A DNA stretch of 64,000 bases from an uncultured Bacilli bacterium (GCA_949425635.1 CASPWD010000007.1:1-64000), one strand, 5' to 3'. Counted from the first letter of the stretch, positions 42,417 through 53,040 are shown. Numbers and translations are program-made. Notes: a model not told the origin generated them from the sequence alone.

Positions 42417-45400
42417 TTATTTAGAACGACTCTTCAATTCTTCGCTTACATCTTCTAAGTCAAATTCATATAATACATCAGAATCTCCTGCATTAGGAAC
42501 TCTTATTTCAATTTTATAATCTTCTGGTCTAATCTCTCTGTCATCTTTAAATGCAACTGTTTGTTCTTCCGCTTCCGCATCAATCGTAGAGGAAGTTCTA
42601 CTACGATAATTTTCTTTATTAACAAGGCTTAATTTTGCATTTAATTGACTCAATTTCTCTCTTAAATCTTGACTATATTTAATCTTTATACCATTTTTAA
42701 TTAATGAAACAGTTACAGCATCGCCAGTAGTAATAATATTCTTAGCTTTAGTGGCTATTTGTTGTTTATCCCTTGGATTAAATGTTAAACCTCTTTGAAC
42801 AATATTTACAGTTGGCTCTACATCTGGTGCATCTGTTTTCTTTTCCTCAGTTGGTCCTGAAACTTCAGGCTCTGGCATTTTCTCGCTTTGACTTAAATCT
42901 GCTTCAACAGAGTTATTTATTTTATTTTCAAACTCTTGAATATTAACTAATGCAAGAAGAACACCATTTCTATTTTCAATTATTCCTTTTTCACTTAATG
43001 ATTCTATTGCTTTTTCAACTTCTTCAATAGTATATCCATAAGTTTTCATCAAATAATTTTTAGCTACTGCTTGGAAAACGACTTTTCCATTAGAATAATT
43101 TTCTACAAAATACATTCCAACATTTCTTAAACAATCTAACGAAATTTCTGTATTATCTTTTTTCTTATTTACATAAGCAGAATATATTTCTGGAACTAAG
43201 AAATCATAAACTTTATATTCAACTGGTATCTTATTAATTTCATCATTTGTTAATGAACAGACCTCTGCAACATAATTTATGACAATTTCATTCCTATTAG
43301 GATCAAATACAAGTCTTAAACCTTCAAAACATTTATATAAATTAGTTATATTACCTAATATAGTTGCTAACTTAGCGTCAAAAGAATCCTCTAACACATC
43401 ATTTTCTGTAATTGAAAATTTTAAACGATCAATATCAGAATATAATCTATCTAGATAATCTGGTTTTTCTACAACTACAACTCGATCATATTTACTCTCA
43501 TAATCATTAACAATACTATCAATATAATCAGGCTCATAATATTTCTTTAGTTCGTTAACCATATCTAAAATTTCAGCAGACAACATATATCTAGTAAGTG
43601 AACTATTAAAATTAGTCCTTAAGTTAAATACCTTCTTGTTAAAATCTTCTTCTAGAGCTTTTTTTAACTCGTCGAAAAGTGTTACGTAATCACCTTTCTT
43701 TTCTGCTGGATTTAAACCCTCATTATTAACTATATTATTCTCTTGTACTTGACGTAATCTTTCACGAATTTCTTTTTTATTTTCTCGTCTTTCTTGTAAT
43801 AGAGAAACAATATCAATTGAACTATTTTTAGCTTCACTAACTAAACGACGACCTACTAAAGAATTTTGTGAATCAATAAAACTCATTAAATTTTGAATTT
43901 CTAGATTGATAGCATCTAAGTTATCAGGATTTTCCCTTCTTAGTTCCGCTAATTCAAATATTCTATTTTCAGCTTCAACAATCATAAGATCATGTTGACC
44001 AATAAAGTCATTCAGATTTCCACTAAATTTAACGTCATGGATTTTAGCTTCCTTAACTTCTGGAATACTTAAAATAAATTTATTATATTTTTGTTTAAAA
44101 CCTAATCTTTCTTTAGACAATTCAATCTTTAAATCAATTAATTTTTGATCTAGAGATTTTGCTTCTTGTTCTAGTTCAATTGCTCTTTTGGCTTCTAATG
44201 GATTAACAAAGTTCATTATAGCTTGCGATTCTAAAACAGCATTTATCTCATTTAATAAAGAAACAATATAATTAACTTCTTCAACTTTTTCTAAATAGGC
44301 TTGTACTGCTTTCTCTTCGTTGTCTAATTCAGGTTCATCTTCACTATCAGCTAGTTTAGGTTCAGGAGTACTTTCAGATGGTTCCTGTTGAACTGGACTT
44401 TTTGGAGGTTGAGGTAATGGTTCATTACTTTTTTTAGACTCCTCAATTTCCTTCATAGCTTCATCAGAAATTATTTTAATAGAATATTGTTCGATTGCTT
44501 CATTATTATAAGTAATAACTAGCATTTGTTTATCTAAATCAAAATCGATGTTTTTTATAAATTCACCAGTTTTAGGATCGTTTTTTAAATCTTCAATTAA
44601 TACTTTAATATTATTAACTGTAGCTTCAAAAGTAGAAACTAAATTTTCATCTTTAGGATCCATTTCTCTTAATTCTGAAATGCCAGTATTAGAAACCCTT
44701 TCAACTAAGTAATTCATTACAAATTTAATAAATTCTCTACCATACTTATCAGAAAGACCATTATCATAAGATGTTTTAATTTCTCCAATTATTTCATTTT
44801 TCTCTTGTGAACTTAAAAGATTGAATCTTTCATCATGAAATAACTTCCATAGTTCTTCATCAATTGAATCAAAATCACTATAACGTAATTCTCTTATTTG
44901 GTTCTCTATTAACTCAACATATTTGGCAGCTAACAAAGAAACCTCTTCTTTAAATTTTTCTCTTTGTTGTTCTTCCTCAGCATTGCTAGAACTAGGTCCT
45001 GTTGGCTCACCTTTTTTATCAGCCATTGCCTTCACAACTTCATCCATAACAACTTGTTGTTCAAAACGTTTCATTATTGCTACAGGGAAATCTATTTCTA
45101 ACCTTTGACTTTGTTCATCGAAACTAACCTTAATACCACATTTTTCTCCATCAGCTTTCATTCGTCCGATTAAATCCATCAAACTACTATAACGCTCTTC
45201 GAAAATTGGACTATCATAGCTCTTTGAACTTAATTGAGTTAAAACAACTTGTAAGTCCTCAGCGTAATCATGTATGAATTCATATACTTCAGTACCGAAT
45301 TCCCCACGTAATTCTTCATCACATTGTTTCTGTAAATTGTTTTCAATCTCTTCTTTTACTTCATCAGATAATTCTTTCTCACCATTTTTTAAATCTTCAT

Positions 45401-46610
45401 ATTCTCTTAATAAAAGTCCCAACTCATCGTCGTATGAAGAAAATTCTATAGAAAGATTTCTTAATTTTTCTTTAATTTCAGACATCTTTTTACCTAAAGT
45501 AATTTCATAACCAATTCTTACTGCTTCTAGATGAGCATCATTATTAGGTGTCTGTTCTTCTTTTTTTCTTTCTTCTGTAAATATCTTATCCAATTCTTGT
45601 TGTTTACTCTTAAATTTACTAAGTTCTTTTAAGAAATGTGGCAAATCAGCAAGTGATGTACCTAATGAATCAAATAATTGCTCATATTCTACAATAAGAT
45701 TAGCTTCACTTTCGTCTAAAGATGCGGATATACTTCTAATTTTAACCATACTAGTAGCTATCTCACGATAAATTCTCTCCACAAAATCTTCTTCCATATA
45801 TTTAAGATTATCATGTTCATAACTTCTACCAACTATATTTAAATATTTTGTTTTTAAATTATACAAATTTTGATCATGAGCTCCATATGTCCCAACTCTA
45901 TATCCAGTTGGAGTAACTACATTACCCATTATTTTACTATTTAAAGTTGCTACAATTTTTGATGCTTCAGAATAATTTTCTTTTTCTAATTCGTTTACCA
46001 AATCATCATATAAAGCAGAAATTTCTGTAAAAAGTCGATTCATAGATTCTTCTTCTTGATGAATCTTCTCTTCTATTTCAATAATTTCTATTTCTTTATC
46101 AAACGATTCAAGTTCAGATTGTCTTTCGGCTAACTTTTGTTTAATCTCTTCGATATTAGGTAAATCAGTTCCTTCACTTAAAGATTTTGTATAGTTATTT
46201 ATCATAGTTAAATACATCGTACGAACTTCATTATCTCTACCTAATTGATGAACACTTCTAGCAAAAGCCTTCATACCTTCGCTTTCGACAGTATCTACAG
46301 CTTTTTCGTCTGGAACATTAACTGGAGGCACTGGTGGCACTGGTGGTACTGGTACAAAAGAATCTGAAGGAGAATCTTCTAATTTTGGTCCAGTAAATTC
46401 ACCAACAGGAGGAACTGGTCTTAATTGACTTGGTTCTAAATCACTTTCAAAAATCTCGAATTCTTCTCTCATCTCTTGTTCCTCCTTTAGCTCGTTATTT
46501 AAACTTTCTGCAACTTCATTTCTTCTACGACTTCCAAAGTTCAAAGCACGCTGAAAACCAACTTTTAAACCTTCAGCAATACGATTCTGTTTTCTCCTTA
46601 TCTTCGCCAT
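42417..46610 (-). CDS. 1397-aa coiled-coil-rich protein with proline-rich and acidic linkers, function unknown
   Basis: Single ORF; 'VPVPPVPPVPPVNVP' linker; three related motif modules (see findings). Confidence 0.6.
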   Translation of the reverse strand: MAKIRRKQNRIAEGLKVGFQRALNFGSRRRNEVAESLNNELKEEQEMREEFEIFESDLEPSQLRPVPPVGEFTGPKLEDSPSDSFVPVPPVPPVPPVNVPDEKAVDTVESEGMKAFARSVHQLGRDNEVRTMYLTMINNYTKSLSEGTDLPNIEEIKQKLAERQSELESFDKEIEIIEIEEKIHQEEESMNRLFTEISALYDDLVNELEKENYSEASKIVATLNSKIMGNVVTPTGYRVGTYGAHDQNLYNLKTKYLNIVGRSYEHDNLKYMEEDFVERIYREIATSMVKIRSISASLDESEANLIVEYEQLFDSLGTSLADLPHFLKELSKFKSKQQELDKIFTEERKKEEQTPNNDAHLEAVRIGYEITLGKKMSEIKEKLRNLSIEFSSYDDELGLLLREYEDLKNGEKELSDEVKEEIENNLQKQCDEELRGEFGTEVYEFIHDYAEDLQVVLTQLSSKSYDSPIFEERYSSLMDLIGRMKADGEKCGIKVSFDEQSQRLEIDFPVAIMKRFEQQVVMDEVVKAMADKKGEPTGPSSSNAEEEQQREKFKEEVSLLAAKYVELIENQIRELRYSDFDSIDEELWKLFHDERFNLLSSQEKNEIIGEIKTSYDNGLSDKYGREFIKFVMNYLVERVSNTGISELREMDPKDENLVSTFEATVNNIKVLIEDLKNDPKTGEFIKNIDFDLDKQMLVITYNNEAIEQYSIKIISDEAMKEIEESKKSNEPLPQPPKSPVQQEPSESTPEPKLADSEDEPELDNEEKAVQAYLEKVEEVNYIVSLLNEINAVLESQAIMNFVNPLEAKRAIELEQEAKSLDQKLIDLKIELSKERLGFKQKYNKFILSIPEVKEAKIHDVKFSGNLNDFIGQHDLMIVEAENRIFELAELRRENPDNLDAINLEIQNLMSFIDSQNSLVGRRLVSEAKNSSIDIVSLLQERRENKKEIRERLRQVQENNIVNNEGLNPAEKKGDYVTLFDELKKALEEDFNKKVFNLRTNFNSSLTRYMLSAEILDMVNELKKYYEPDYIDSIVNDYESKYDRVVVVEKPDYLDRLYSDIDRLKFSITENDVLEDSFDAKLATILGNITNLYKCFEGLRLVFDPNRNEIVINYVAEVCSLTNDEINKIPVEYKVYDFLVPEIYSAYVNKKKDNTEISLDCLRNVGMYFVENYSNGKVVFQAVAKNYLMKTYGYTIEEVEKAIESLSEKGIIENRNGVLLALVNIQEFENKINNSVEADLSQSEKMPEPEVSGPTEEKKTDAPDVEPTVNIVQRGLTFNPRDKQQIATKAKNIITTGDAVTVSLIKNGIKIKYSQDLREKLSQLNAKLSLVNKENYRSRTSSTIDAEAEEQTVAFKDDREIRPEDYKIEIRVPNAGDSDVLYEFDLEDVSEELKSRSK

Positions 46611-46633
46611 ACTATATTCTCCTTCAACTTAAA

Positions 46634-46885
46634 TTAAGCAACTAAACTCTTAATAAAATTAGATATTTTTTCCTTATCTGTTGGATTATCTATATCAACT
46701 AATTTATCATAACCTTCATTATCTTTTTCAACATAAGAAGCCAATATATCAACTGTACCATTCTCATTATCTAGCGAATACACTGCATATTCTTTGCCAT
46801 CAATTTCGACAACAGACAAAAGCTCAGCTTCCATTATTTCCCCTGTTTCTATTTCAACTTGGAATTTTTGATTAGTATCTCCCAT
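46634..46885 (-). CDS. DUF1292-like small protein
   Basis: 'IMEAELLSVVEIDGKEYAVYSLDNENGTVDILASYVEKD'; ATG 46885 preceded by GGAGGGG. Confidence 0.7.
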   Translation of the reverse strand: MGDTNQKFQVEIETGEIMEAELLSVVEIDGKEYAVYSLDNENGTVDILASYVEKDNEGYDKLVDIDNPTDKEKISNFIKSLVA

Positions 46886-46951
46886 GAAATTCCCCTCCAT
46901 ACTATATTCTTTTTATTATATACGATAACATTATATCATATTTTATTTAAA

Positions 46952-47539
46952 TTAACCATTATCTTTATTATAAACTACTCTAACTTTAGATAAATGTTTA
47001 TATTTGATTATTTCCTCTTTTAAATCATCTTGCTCAAATAATAAAAGTTCAGAAAATTCCCATAAACTAAATGAAGATATAAAAGATAATATTTCTTTTA
47101 AATAAGAGAAAAAACCAAAGTAAAAATTTGAAAGGAAAAATAATAAAATAAAACCTATAATTCCACACGCCAAGAAAAATCTACTCTTTCTTTTTATAGA
47201 TTTCAATTCCATTTCTTTTTCAATGCAAACCAAAGTAAAATGATTCTTTATAAGCTTTCTTACCAAAATTTTTTCCTCAGCATTAAAATTACTACTATGT
47301 ATCTCTAAAACAAGCGGAAAATCTAATGGAATAAAAGCATTTTTCTTTTCTATTGCATCATAAAATTCTTGAGTTAAGCTTATATTACCTGAAATAGAAA
47401 ACTTATTAGTTATACTTTCTAAATCATTTACCTTAAGCTCAATATAAGCTTCATCATCGTCTATTTTTAACTCATTTACTTGTTTAAAATGTTTAAACTT
47501 TTCTTTTTGATATTTTTTTAACTTTTCTGGTGATGACAT
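46952..47539 (-). CDS. Hypothetical protein with hydrophobic segments
   Basis: ORF with TM-like 'FFLACGIIGFILLFFLSNFYFGFFSYL'. Confidence 0.45.
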   Translation of the reverse strand: MSSPEKLKKYQKEKFKHFKQVNELKIDDDEAYIELKVNDLESITNKFSISGNISLTQEFYDAIEKKNAFIPLDFPLVLEIHSSNFNAEEKILVRKLIKNHFTLVCIEKEMELKSIKRKSRFFLACGIIGFILLFFLSNFYFGFFSYLKEILSFISSFSLWEFSELLLFEQDDLKEEIIKYKHLSKVRVVYNKDNG

Positions 47540-47546
47540 AGCATTC

Positions 47547-47813
47547 CTACTTTCTTGTATTTTGATAATAATTTGTTTCAGCTAATTGCTCTGCTAAATA
47601 CTCTAATTCTTCATCGTCACTATCTGTTTGATCAATCATATATAGTAATTCAGTCATACTACCACATTTACTTGTATCAATATTAAATCTATTAAGAGTA
47701 CTTACTTGATTATCAGTTAGTAATAACCCATTATTTCTCGCTTTTAACATATTAGAATCACTATCACTAAGACCAACTAGTTCTTCAATTTCATCGTTTG
47801 TTAAGTCTGCCAT
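47547..47813 (-). CDS. Small acidic hypothetical protein
   Basis: ORF in a tightly spaced same-strand gene string. Confidence 0.5.
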   Translation of the reverse strand: MADLTNDEIEELVGLSDSDSNMLKARNNGLLLTDNQVSTLNRFNIDTSKCGSMTELLYMIDQTDSDDEELEYLAEQLAETNYYQNTRK

Positions 47814-47815
47814 AA

Positions 47816-48121
47816 TTATTCTCCTTCCTTTACTAAAACACCTTTAGAATTTTTTACATAAATTCTTTTATTATTTTTATCTATTTTATTTCTTACTGCA
47901 TCTTCTAAATCAATATCCAGCATTTCCGCAATTCCTAATGTAAATATAACTATGTCAGCCAATTCCTCATTTAAATCATCTTTCTTATTACGAAATGCAT
48001 CAAAAGCTTCTGCTACTTCCCCATAAAGATAGCAAAATTCTCTATTTACATCATCTATTGGAAACCCCTTATTTATTTTATTTTGAAATACTTCTTTTTG
48101 TTTTGCTTTTAAATCTATCAT
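47816..48121 (-). CDS. MazG-like nucleotide pyrophosphohydrolase
   Basis: 'YLYGEVAEAFDAFRNKKDDLNEELADIVIFTLGIAEMLDIDLEDAVRNKIDKNNKR'. Confidence 0.85.
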   Translation of the reverse strand: MIDLKAKQKEVFQNKINKGFPIDDVNREFCYLYGEVAEAFDAFRNKKDDLNEELADIVIFTLGIAEMLDIDLEDAVRNKIDKNNKRIYVKNSKGVLVKEGE

Positions 48122-48384
48122 ATTTTCTACTCCTCTTTTACCATTATCAAGTATACCATAAATACAATTACTTTTCCTTAAATTAAATAGTTTTTTATAA
48201 ATTTTATTTCAAAAAAAGGAAATCGCCTACCTATGTAGAATAATTATAAGTAGAGAGTTCTTTATTATTTAAATACATCATAGGAACTCTTAATTTAATT
48301 AGTGAATATTCTAAAACACAAAATCATGTAGTAAAGATGTAGCATTATTGTAGTCAAAATTATTTGCTAATACAACTATTATAT

Positions 48385-48396
48385 GATAACATTATC
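48385..48396. promoter_or_regulatory. Inverted repeat GATAA-CA-TTATC upstream of the relB-like gene; candidate autoregulatory operator
   Basis: Perfect 5-bp arms, 2-nt centre, 21 bp upstream of ATG 48418. Confidence 0.45.
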
Positions 48397-48417
48397 TAAG
48401 AAATGGAGGTCTTAATT

Positions 48418-48702
48418 ATGGCAAAAGAAATGAGCGCAATTAATATTCAAATTGATAGTGAAACAAAAAACGAAGCTACAACTATCTTAAACAATTTGGG
48501 TTTAAGTATGAGTACAGCAATTAATATTTTTTTAAAACAAGTTATTAAAAATGATGGATTACCATTTGAAGTCAAAAATCCAAAACCAAATCGCCGTTTA
48601 AGAAAAGCTATAAAAGAAGCAGAACGTATTGCAAATGATCCTAACCACAAAGGTTATAAAGATATGGAAGAACTAAAAAAAGCTTTATTATCAGATGATT
48701 AA
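48418..48702 (+). CDS. RelB/DinJ family antitoxin
   Basis: 'INIQIDSETKNEATTILNNLGLSMSTAINIFLKQVIKNDGLPFEV'; ATG 48418 with GGAGGT RBS. Confidence 0.92.
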   Translation: MAKEMSAINIQIDSETKNEATTILNNLGLSMSTAINIFLKQVIKNDGLPFEVKNPKPNRRLRKAIKEAERIANDPNHKGYKDMEELKKALLSDD

Positions 48703-48985
48703 ATATGAAGTACATTATTCTAAAAAGTTTAAAAAAAGTTTAAGGAAAGCTTTGAAACAAGGAAAAGATATTGACAAATTACTCTACATTGTAAATTTAA
48801 TTGCCAGTGAAGAAACACTTCCTGCAAAACACAAAAATCACAAATTGGTTAATGATAAATCATATAAAAATTGTTGCGAATGTCACATCGAACCTGATTG
48901 GCTTTTAATTTATGAATATATAAACGATAAATTAATTTTATTATTAATCGATACTGGAAGTCATAGCGAACTTTTTTTATTTTAA
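48695..48985 (+). CDS. YafQ/RelE-family mRNA interferase toxin
   Basis: 'YEVHYSKKFKKSLRKALKQGKD...AKHKNHKLVNDKSYKNCCECHIEPDWLLIYEYINDKLILLLIDTGSHSELF'; overlaps the antitoxin stop. Confidence 0.93.
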   Translation: MIKYEVHYSKKFKKSLRKALKQGKDIDKLLYIVNLIASEETLPAKHKNHKLVNDKSYKNCCECHIEPDWLLIYEYINDKLILLLIDTGSHSELFLF

Positions 48986-49051
48986 AATATTACTTCAATA
49001 CTATATATTTTAATTCACTAATGACAAAGACAGGATTCTCTCCTGTCTCTT

Positions 49052-50299
49052 TTATTTTCTTAAATTTTCTATTGCTCTTGCCACACCAAGACGTCCATAT
49101 TCGTAAGTTAAACCACCTTGTTGATAAGCAATATATGGCGCTCTAATTGGTCCATCTGCGCTAAGTTCAATTGATGATCCTTGTGTAAATGCTCCCGCTG
49201 CCATTATAACCTTATCTTCATAACCAGGCATATCCCAAGGCATAGGAAGAGAATTTGAATCTATTGGTGAAGCTGCTTGAATCCCTTGTACATACTTAAC
49301 TAAATCTTCTTCATTTCCAAAGATAATATTTTGTACAATATCCGCTCTACAATCATTATACTTAGGTTCAACATTATATCCCATATCTTCTAATACTTTA
49401 CTAGTTAATATAGCTGTTTTCATTGCACTACATACTACACTAGGAGCAAAAAACAAACCTTGTAAAATACTCTTATTAATTCCTAAAGTAGGTCCAACTT
49501 CCCTACCTTCTCCTGGACAAGTTAATCTTTCTCCTGCTAAGTCAACTAGCTCTTTCTTACCAGCAATATAAGCCCCATTTGGTGCAATTCCTCCACCTAA
49601 GTTCTTTATTAATGACCCAACCATAATATCAGCTCCAACGATTAAAGGGGTCTTACTTTCAACAAATTCACAATAACAATTATCAACCATTATAATAACT
49701 TCACTATCGACTTCACGTATTGCCTTTATTGCTTTTTCAACCTTATCAATAGTTAAACTCTTTCTTGTTGAATAACCTTTACTTCTTTGTATTTCAATTA
49801 ACTTAACCTTATTATTTTTTAAATATTCCTTGATACCTTCATAATCAAAGTCATCATCAATCAAGTCAACCTGATCATACTTAACCCCAAAAGAAGCTAA
49901 ACTACTATTATTTGGAACTATCCCAATTACTTCATGTAAAGTATCATAAGGAAGACCCGTAATAGATAACATTGTATCTCCAGGTCTTAAATAAGCAAAC
50001 AATGCAACGGTTAATGCATGTGTCCCTGAAATAAACTGACTTCTAACCAAAGCATCTTCTCCATCTAACACTTCAGCAAATATCTTTTCAATATTATCTC
50101 TACCAAAATCATTATATCCATAACCAGTTGTACTATTAAAGAATCCTTCTGAAACATTATATTTATGAAAAGCACTTAACACTTTCAAAGAATTCATCTT
50201 ACAATTCTTATCTATCTCTCTAAAAACTTCACTTAAGCTTTCCTCTTCTTTATCTATAAACTCTAAAGTTTCTGTACTTATTCCTAATTCATCTAACAT
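49052..50299 (-). CDS. Methionine gamma-lyase/aluminium-resistance family PLP-dependent protein
   Basis: 'FNSTTGYGYNDFGRDNIEKIFAEVLDGEDALVRSQFISGTHAL', 'MVGSLIKNLGGGIAPNGAYIAG'. Confidence 0.9.
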   Translation of the reverse strand: MLDELGISTETLEFIDKEEESLSEVFREIDKNCKMNSLKVLSAFHKYNVSEGFFNSTTGYGYNDFGRDNIEKIFAEVLDGEDALVRSQFISGTHALTVALFAYLRPGDTMLSITGLPYDTLHEVIGIVPNNSSLASFGVKYDQVDLIDDDFDYEGIKEYLKNNKVKLIEIQRSKGYSTRKSLTIDKVEKAIKAIREVDSEVIIMVDNCYCEFVESKTPLIVGADIMVGSLIKNLGGGIAPNGAYIAGKKELVDLAGERLTCPGEGREVGPTLGINKSILQGLFFAPSVVCSAMKTAILTSKVLEDMGYNVEPKYNDCRADIVQNIIFGNEEDLVKYVQGIQAASPIDSNSLPMPWDMPGYEDKVIMAAGAFTQGSSIELSADGPIRAPYIAYQQGGLTYEYGRLGVARAIENLRK

Positions 50300-51043
50300 T
50301 TAACATCTACCTCCATCAACTTTAACTATACTATCATTCATATAAGTGTTATTTGCTACAAAATAAACAACTTCTGCTATCTCTTCTGGCTCGGCAAATC
50401 TCTTAAGCAATATATGTTTACATTCTTCCTCTATATAATCTTCTCCAAGTTCCTTATTCATTTCGGTTCCAACCCAACCAGGTGCTACACTATTAACTCT
50501 TATAATAGGTGCATATTCTAAAGCAAAATTATGCGTTAAATTAATAACCCCAGCCTTCGAAGCATCATAATCCATACTATAAGGATAAAAAGAATCTATC
50601 CCGTTTGTAGATGAAATATTCACAATAGAACCACTTCCTTGTTCCATCATTACCTTACCTACATACTTACACATCAAAAAAGTCCCTATTAAATTAACAT
50701 CAATAATTCTCTTAAAATTAGAAACAGTCTTATCTTCCAAAGTAGTATCAATTGCAATACCTGCATTATTAACTAAGTAATCAATTCTACCAAACTCATC
50801 TTTTGTTTGCTTAACTATCCTCTTTACATCGTCTTCTAAAGCTACATCACCTTTAAGTAAAAGAACTTTAACGTCTTCTTTTGCCTCTATCTCTTCCTTA
50901 ACCTTTTTTGCTGCTTCATCATCATTAATATAATTGATAACAACATTACATCCTTTTTTTGCAAAATATAAAGATACAGCTCGACCTATTCCTCTACTTC
51001 CACCAGTTACAATTGCCACTTTTTTTCCATAAATATCATTCAT
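50300..51043 (-). CDS. SDR-family oxidoreductase, FabG-like
   Basis: 'AIVTGGSRGIGRAVSLYFA', 'YLVNNAGIA', 'YDASKAGVINLTH'. Confidence 0.92.
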   Translation of the reverse strand: MNDIYGKKVAIVTGGSRGIGRAVSLYFAKKGCNVVINYINDDEAAKKVKEEIEAKEDVKVLLLKGDVALEDDVKRIVKQTKDEFGRIDYLVNNAGIAIDTTLEDKTVSNFKRIIDVNLIGTFLMCKYVGKVMMEQGSGSIVNISSTNGIDSFYPYSMDYDASKAGVINLTHNFALEYAPIIRVNSVAPGWVGTEMNKELGEDYIEEECKHILLKRFAEPEEIAEVVYFVANNTYMNDSIVKVDGGRC

Positions 51044-51119
51044 AATAAGCCCCCTCCTTTAATAAAATTTATTATAGCACAGGTTTTATTTTAATGTTAT
51101 AATAAGTTCAGGTGATCAA

Positions 51120-51329
51120 ATGGAAACTTTAATTGGACCAGAGCAAAGACAAGAGCTAATTAATATAGGAAAAGAATTTGCCTTTGAAGGATTAGACATG
51201 CGTTATTTCAAAGCCAATAATGCTGATGAACTACGTCTTTTTAAAGAAGGATATCAAGAAGGTCTAGAAATAATGCGTCAAAATGCAACAAAGAATACCG
51301 AAGAAACAGAAGTTAGAAAAATTGCGTAA
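51120..51329 (+). CDS. Small hypothetical protein (69 aa)
   Basis: ORF followed by GTAAAC-TTAG-GTTTAC terminator-like hairpin. Confidence 0.55.
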   Translation: METLIGPEQRQELINIGKEFAFEGLDMRYFKANNADELRLFKEGYQEGLEIMRQNATKNTEETEVRKIA

Positions 51330-51345
51330 ACTTAGGTTTACCTTT

Positions 51346-53040
51346 TTATTTGTCTTTTATTGTTTTCCATACATCAACATTCTTTTTATACTTAACGATC
51401 TCTTTTATAAATATTGATTCGTTACCAGTAGGACTTATTATATAAGTTCTATTTTTTGTTCTAGTTAATCCTACATAAAGTAATCTTCTTTCCTCCTCAT
51501 AAGGATAATAATCATGACCTTTATTAACATATTTAATTATTTTTTCATCTTTAATCTTAGTAGGCATTCCAAGTAAACGATCTTCCATGTTAATTAATAT
51601 AACATTTTCACTTTCTAATCCCTTCGACTTATGCATCGTTAAATATCTAAACTTTATATCTTTAAATATATAAAAACTATCATCTTGTTTAAATTCTCTA
51701 TCTACATAAAACAAAATATCTTTATTATTTCTTCCTAAAACCATAATTTCTTTACAACCATCATTATTTAATTTTATTAATAAGTCCTTTAATGCCCTAA
51801 CTTTATCATCTTTATAATAAATAACAATCGGTTTATCTAAATGTTTTATTGAAACTAATTTTTTCCTTTGCTGTGACTTATTCTTCATAACAAAATCTCC
51901 AGCTACATCAATCAACTCTTGCGGATTACGATAGGTATTAACTATTTGAAATACTTTAGCATTATGAAAATACTTTGTAAAATTAAGAAAAATATGTAAA
52001 TCACAACCAGTAAATCTGTAAATAGACTGAAAGTCATCTCCCACAGCTAAAAATTTCGCTCCTGTTATTTTCATTAACTCACTAATCATATTAAATTTAA
52101 CTATTGATGTATCTTGATACTCATCAACAATAATATATTTCCATTTCTTTTTAATTCCAAAACTTTTTAATACCTTAATACTCTTATTTATCATATCACT
52201 AAAATCAAGAGCTCCCTCTTTTTCTAATTCCTCTTGATAAAGTAAGTACACATTAATTATTAACAACATAAGTTCTTTATTACGTCGCCTATCTTTAATA
52301 TTTAGTGTAAACTTGATTCTTTTTAAAATAGTTAAAAATTCTTTAACTTCATAATTATTCCCCTTAAATAAGCCAATAAATGTTCCAATCAATCTCTTTA
52401 AGTTTTTTACATCTTTTTCTGCATAATTCTTGCCTAATATTCTCTTCAAACTATCATTAAATTTTTCATTATTAGGTAAAACATTATCTATAAAATGATC
52501 GATTACTTCACTTAAAAAGTTATCTGGAGCAATCATATATTCAATACCATTTTGCTTCAAAATTTCTAATGCCAATTTATGAAATGTATAAATATTTATA
52601 TCAAAGCTGTAATTTTTAGCAATATTTTTCTTCAAATTAATAGTCGCATCATTTGTAAATGATATACACAAAATATCTTCAGGTTTTACATTTAGTTCTT
52701 TAACTAAATAAACAATCTTCCCTATAATTGTCAAACTCTTACCAGAACCAGCACCAGCTACTACAAGGATGGCCTCTTCATCAGAAAGAACCACTCTACT
52801 CTGATAATCATCTAAAGGATAACCATTAATATTATCTAATATCTTACATTCTTTTCTCTTTTTATCTATGTACGTAATATTCTTTCTTTCACAAAATCTA
52901 TCTAAATATTTATAATCATACAAAAAAGATTTCTCTTTACAAGAAACTTTTCTCTTCTTACCTTTTATTTCTTTATATAAGCTCTCATATTTTATTCTTA
53001 AAAATTCTATATCTGTTAAAGATATATACTTATTCTCCAC
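51346..53040 (-). CDS. UvrD/Rep-like superfamily I helicase (compact, 564 aa)
   Basis: 'ILVVAGAGSGKSLTIIGKI', 'YIIVDEYQDTSIVKF', 'FRYLTMHKSKGLESENVIL', 'EERRLLYVGLTRTKNR'. Confidence 0.93.
   Translation of the reverse strand: MENKYISLTDIEFLRIKYESLYKEIKGKKRKVSCKEKSFLYDYKYLDRFCERKNITYIDKKRKECKILDNINGYPLDDYQSRVVLSDEEAILVVAGAGSGKSLTIIGKIVYLVKELNVKPEDILCISFTNDATINLKKNIAKNYSFDINIYTFHKLALEILKQNGIEYMIAPDNFLSEVIDHFIDNVLPNNEKFNDSLKRILGKNYAEKDVKNLKRLIGTFIGLFKGNNYEVKEFLTILKRIKFTLNIKDRRRNKELMLLIINVYLLYQEELEKEGALDFSDMINKSIKVLKSFGIKKKWKYIIVDEYQDTSIVKFNMISELMKITGAKFLAVGDDFQSIYRFTGCDLHIFLNFTKYFHNAKVFQIVNTYRNPQELIDVAGDFVMKNKSQQRKKLVSIKHLDKPIVIYYKDDKVRALKDLLIKLNNDGCKEIMVLGRNNKDILFYVDREFKQDDSFYIFKDIKFRYLTMHKSKGLESENVILINMEDRLLGMPTKIKDEKIIKYVNKGHDYYPYEEERRLLYVGLTRTKNRTYIISPTGNESIFIKEIVKYKKNVDVWKTIKDK

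Noticed and set aside
48122-48384. Possible small RNA or tRNA in the gap upstream of the TA locus
   Set aside because: No cloverleaf or clear terminator-bounded structure seen by eye; AT-rich non-coding DNA
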